16,733 nucleotides of DNA from JAGOTP01 sp964600845 (GTDB taxonomy: Bacteria > Patescibacteriota > Patescibacteriia > 2-12-FULL-60-25): contig CAZRJW010000027.1 in assembly GCA_964600845.1 (NCBI GenBank), forward strand, positions 1-16,733, given 5' to 3'. A program made the translations under genes and the position numbers. The notes below the pieces were generated by a model that was not told the origin of the DNA, did not search any database, and saw nothing but the letters and a program-made list of their open reading frames with translations. This document shows, one piece after another, positions 14,654-16,733 of this stretch. Numbering within the stretch: the stretch's first letter is position 1; each line of letters begins with the position of its first letter.

Positions 14654-14658
14654 GTCAA
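14630..14658 (-). promoter_or_regulatory. Putative promoter of the minus-strand small RNA
   Basis: A perfect TTGACA -35 box (14658-14653), an exact 17-bp spacer and a TAGTAT -10 box (14635-14630; four of six) read toward the gdhA terminator. No protein-coding gene lies downstream on that strand before the terminator, so the product would be an RNA. Confidence 0.45.
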
Positions 14659-14692
14659 GGTTGAGAGCTTTCCTCGCTTACCCTAAGGGTTT

Positions 14693-16537
14693 TTAGTTTA
14701 AGTTGTTGATTCCTGTTTGGTCGACCGTCGAAGCCGCTGCGGCTGCAGGAGGGGTAAGCGTGGTAACGCCGACTAAGCAAACCGCCTGCCAAGGACGATA
14801 AACGCTCGTAAAGGTCACCTTTTTACTCTCGCCATTGGCGTAATCGATGACGTAGTCGATCTGAGCCGTTGCCCCCGCATGGGCCGTTTCCGTACACTTC
14901 TTTACCCCAGGCGCGAGATCCGTTGTTTCAACGAGCTTTGTCGGAGGGGGTGAAATGATTTTTGTAATTCTGGAGGGGCTAATGCTCCCTTTTCGGCCAT
15001 CGCTTGTGCCCCAGAAGTTGAAATCAACGATATCCCCTCGAATTTCTCCTGTAATCAGGATGGCATGCGCCGTGTCGTTTTTAAACTTAAAGTCGGGCGA
15101 AGGATCGTAGATGGTGGCATCGGTGCCGGCGGGTTCATAGTAGCGAACACGATAGCTGTGATTGCGACGTTCTGTGATTTCGAGGCCGGTATTCATGGCG
15201 CCACGGAAGGCGGTCGTTCCAATTTGGCACAAGCCGCCTCCGAACTCAGGCAGTGTTCGGTTGCCTTTGATGACGAGTTCAGGAAACCAGCCGTTCGCTC
15301 CATCAATCGGACCCAGGGCTTTCATCATCGAGAATTCGCCGCCGGCGGGAATGATGGTTCCATGGACGCGTTCCATTCCGAGTTTGATGTTTTTGCGACG
15401 ATTCGTTGGGGATCCAGCAAAATTTGAGGTTCCGCGTCCAATGAATTCACGAATTCCAAGTCGTTCGGCATCACCTAGGATTGTCGGCTGTTGGGTACGC
15501 ACAACGAACGCGGTTGAGGTCGCGTTTTGCTCCCATGCGGTTCGAATGTTCTGCAGTGTCTGCTCCGTATCCGGGCCGAGTCCCTCTTTGGGTGGGATAA
15601 AGGTTTTAAGTTTCCCCTGATCATCCAATTCTAAAAGACCGTCTTGAGCCGCGCGGACACTTGTTCCAAGCCAACCATGGAGTGTTTGGCTTACGCGTGT
15701 GCGGTCAAGTTCGAGTCGCACCTGGTGAGGAGCGCTTGAAGTGACACTTATCCAGCTTGCAACCGTGCTGGATGTGAGTGGCCAGGAGGCATTCATTGTC
15801 GAGGTTGCGACCAGCGTAAGGGCGGGTTTGGAGAGCCAGTCTTCCGCTTCTGCGCGTACAGCTGCAAGATCTTCTGCGATAAGAGTTGGTCGGGATTCCT
15901 CGAGTGGGATCTGAACCGGGTTTTTATCACGTCGATTGATTTGTTCGCGAATACGGCGAGCCGCGTCTTCCCAACGAACAGAGGTGCCCATCTGTTCTGG
16001 GGTGATGTTAACAATTCCGGTATCGGGGGCGATCGCGAGCTGCGCGTCTGCAGGGGCTCGGAGAAGGCCGCTTAATTTGGGTTCAAGGATCTTCTGTAGG
16101 CGTTCGGGATTGACGTCGACAGATAAAGGGACTTCTGATTTGCTCCACAGGGAAAGGCGGACACGATCCCAGGCGTTGCGGAGCGGATTTGAGGAGCGTC
16201 CGATCAGGAAGGCCTTTCGAGCTAATGTCGAGGAAGGCTCAATGAACGACCCGTCGGGGGTCTCAGCTTTGAGAACGTAGGGTTGATTATTGATCAGAAC
16301 TTCTACATTTTTTACTTTTTCTTGTCCTAATTCTGTACGAAGTACCTGGTTTGCCTTTTCTTCATCTAAACCACCAATCTGAATACCGGCAACGGATACA
16401 CGTGGGAGAATTTTGCCGTCGTAGGTTTTGCTGATGTGGGCGCTCCACACGAACGTTCCGATAAGTAGGGCACATAAACAGCTCACCACGAGTGTGGTGA
16501 TCAGGATGGCGGGTTGGATTTTGGGGGAAGAGGTCAT
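14693..16537 (-). CDS. VanW-family protein with N-terminal membrane anchor
   Basis: A 614-residue cell-surface protein. A basic N-terminus and a single hydrophobic helix (residues about 10-31) anchor it or serve as an uncleaved signal. Residues about 40-370 hold two weakly similar alpha/beta regions like the putative peptidoglycan-binding domains found before VanW domains in YoaR-type proteins. The VanW domain spans about 382-505, with GTIIPAGGEFSM (393-404), FGGGLCQIGTT (432-442) and NHSYRVRYYEPAGTDATIYDP (459-479). Residues about 535-590 look like a G5-type beta domain, followed by an alanine-rich tail. VanW proteins occur in vancomycin-resistance loci of Gram-positive bacteria and are common in Patescibacteria; the biochemical role is unknown, and a resistance function should not be assumed. 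Its ATG overlaps the stop of the upstream gene (ATGA). Confidence 0.9.
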   Translation of the reverse strand: MTSSPKIQPAILITTLVVSCLCALLIGTFVWSAHISKTYDGKILPRVSVAGIQIGGLDEEKANQVLRTELGQEKVKNVEVLINNQPYVLKAETPDGSFIEPSSTLARKAFLIGRSSNPLRNAWDRVRLSLWSKSEVPLSVDVNPERLQKILEPKLSGLLRAPADAQLAIAPDTGIVNITPEQMGTSVRWEDAARRIREQINRRDKNPVQIPLEESRPTLIAEDLAAVRAEAEDWLSKPALTLVATSTMNASWPLTSSTVASWISVTSSAPHQVRLELDRTRVSQTLHGWLGTSVRAAQDGLLELDDQGKLKTFIPPKEGLGPDTEQTLQNIRTAWEQNATSTAFVVRTQQPTILGDAERLGIREFIGRGTSNFAGSPTNRRKNIKLGMERVHGTIIPAGGEFSMMKALGPIDGANGWFPELVIKGNRTLPEFGGGLCQIGTTAFRGAMNTGLEITERRNHSYRVRYYEPAGTDATIYDPSPDFKFKNDTAHAILITGEIRGDIVDFNFWGTSDGRKGSISPSRITKIISPPPTKLVETTDLAPGVKKCTETAHAGATAQIDYVIDYANGESKKVTFTSVYRPWQAVCLVGVTTLTPPAAAAASTVDQTGINNLN

Positions 16538-16733
16538 GATCGAGGAGGCGAAAGAAGTTCGTTGAGAATGGTTTTGGCGAAGGCGCTGTCATCTACTCGG
16601 CCTCCTTCAGGGATAACACCCATAAGCCGGACGGTTCCGGAGGGGATTGGCGTACCATGAATGGAGGTAAGTGGAAGAGTGAGTGTTTGGCCGTCGGGAG
16701 TCCGAAGGCGTACAGCTTGGTCTTCGATCGCTA
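16534..16733 (-). CDS. Unrecognised protein, C-terminal 65 residues only
   Basis: An open frame enters from the window's right edge (first full codon at 16731) and ends with TGA at 16536-16534, overlapping the VanW-gene ATG as ATGA. That overlap is a typical sign of translational coupling and is the main support for it being a gene. The visible peptide has a beta-rich stretch (QAVRLRTPDGQTLTLPLTS), then GTVRLMGVIPEGGRVDDSAF and a short helix FAKTILNELL. I do not recognise a family. It is probably co-transcribed with, and functionally linked to, the VanW protein. Confidence 0.6.
   Translation of the reverse strand, partial: AIEDQAVRLRTPDGQTLTLPLTSIHGTPIPSGTVRLMGVIPEGGRVDDSAFAKTILNELLSPPRS

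Noticed and set aside
14693..16537. Vancomycin resistance determinant
   Set aside because: VanW-domain proteins are widespread without resistance genes, and no vanHAX or vanRS gene is in the window.
1..16733. CRISPR array, transposon or prophage
   Set aside because: No regularly spaced direct repeats, no transposase or integrase motifs, and no phage structural genes were seen.

Overview
The window reads as bacterial chromosome using the standard bacterial code (TGA, TAA and TAG all act as stops), with very tight gene packing, mostly Shine-Dalgarno-poor starts, a short IF-2 and a large VanW-family wall protein. Together these point, tentatively, to a Patescibacteria/CPR-type genome. This is an impression from gene content and style, not a phylogenetic placement.

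Positions 1-9007 hold a surface-polysaccharide locus. On the plus strand lie a truncated GT4 glycosyltransferase, a Wzx/MOP-type flippase, a class I methyltransferase and a GT2 glycosyltransferase. asnB follows on the minus strand and overlaps the GT2 gene tail to tail. Next come an alpha-1,2-fucosyltransferase-like GT11 (plus) and the two-gene GDP-L-fucose pathway gmd-fcl (minus, overlapping by 17 bp). A second methyltransferase (plus) closes the locus. The set can make GDP-fucose from GDP-mannose, add fucose to a glycan, modify the glycan, and export lipid-linked units.

Positions 9030-11142 hold infB, with its own sigma-70-like promoter (TTGACG-17-TATTCT) and a 13-bp-stem terminator. Positions 11143-11949 hold a minus-strand beta-carbonic-anhydrase-like gene, the only gene here with a clear Shine-Dalgarno. 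Its stop codon lies inside a compact four-helix, cloverleaf-shaped inverted-repeat element. Positions 11912-14492 hold a trxA-trxB-gdhA operon whose promoter would give an almost leaderless trxA mRNA, ending in a strong hairpin terminator.

Positions 14434-14692, between the convergent gdhA and VanW genes, are noncoding but rich in inverted repeats. I propose a minus-strand small RNA of about 190 nt there, with a TTGACA-17-TAGTAT promoter and a shared terminator. The window ends with a membrane-anchored VanW-family protein and the 3' end of an unrecognised gene translationally coupled to it (ATGA overlap), both on the minus strand.

The most unusual signals are the two structured noncoding elements (11149-11234 and about 14434-14658) and the recurring (A)AC(C)T-ATG context in front of SD-less starts. 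I see no CRISPR array, transposase, integrase, tRNA or rRNA.
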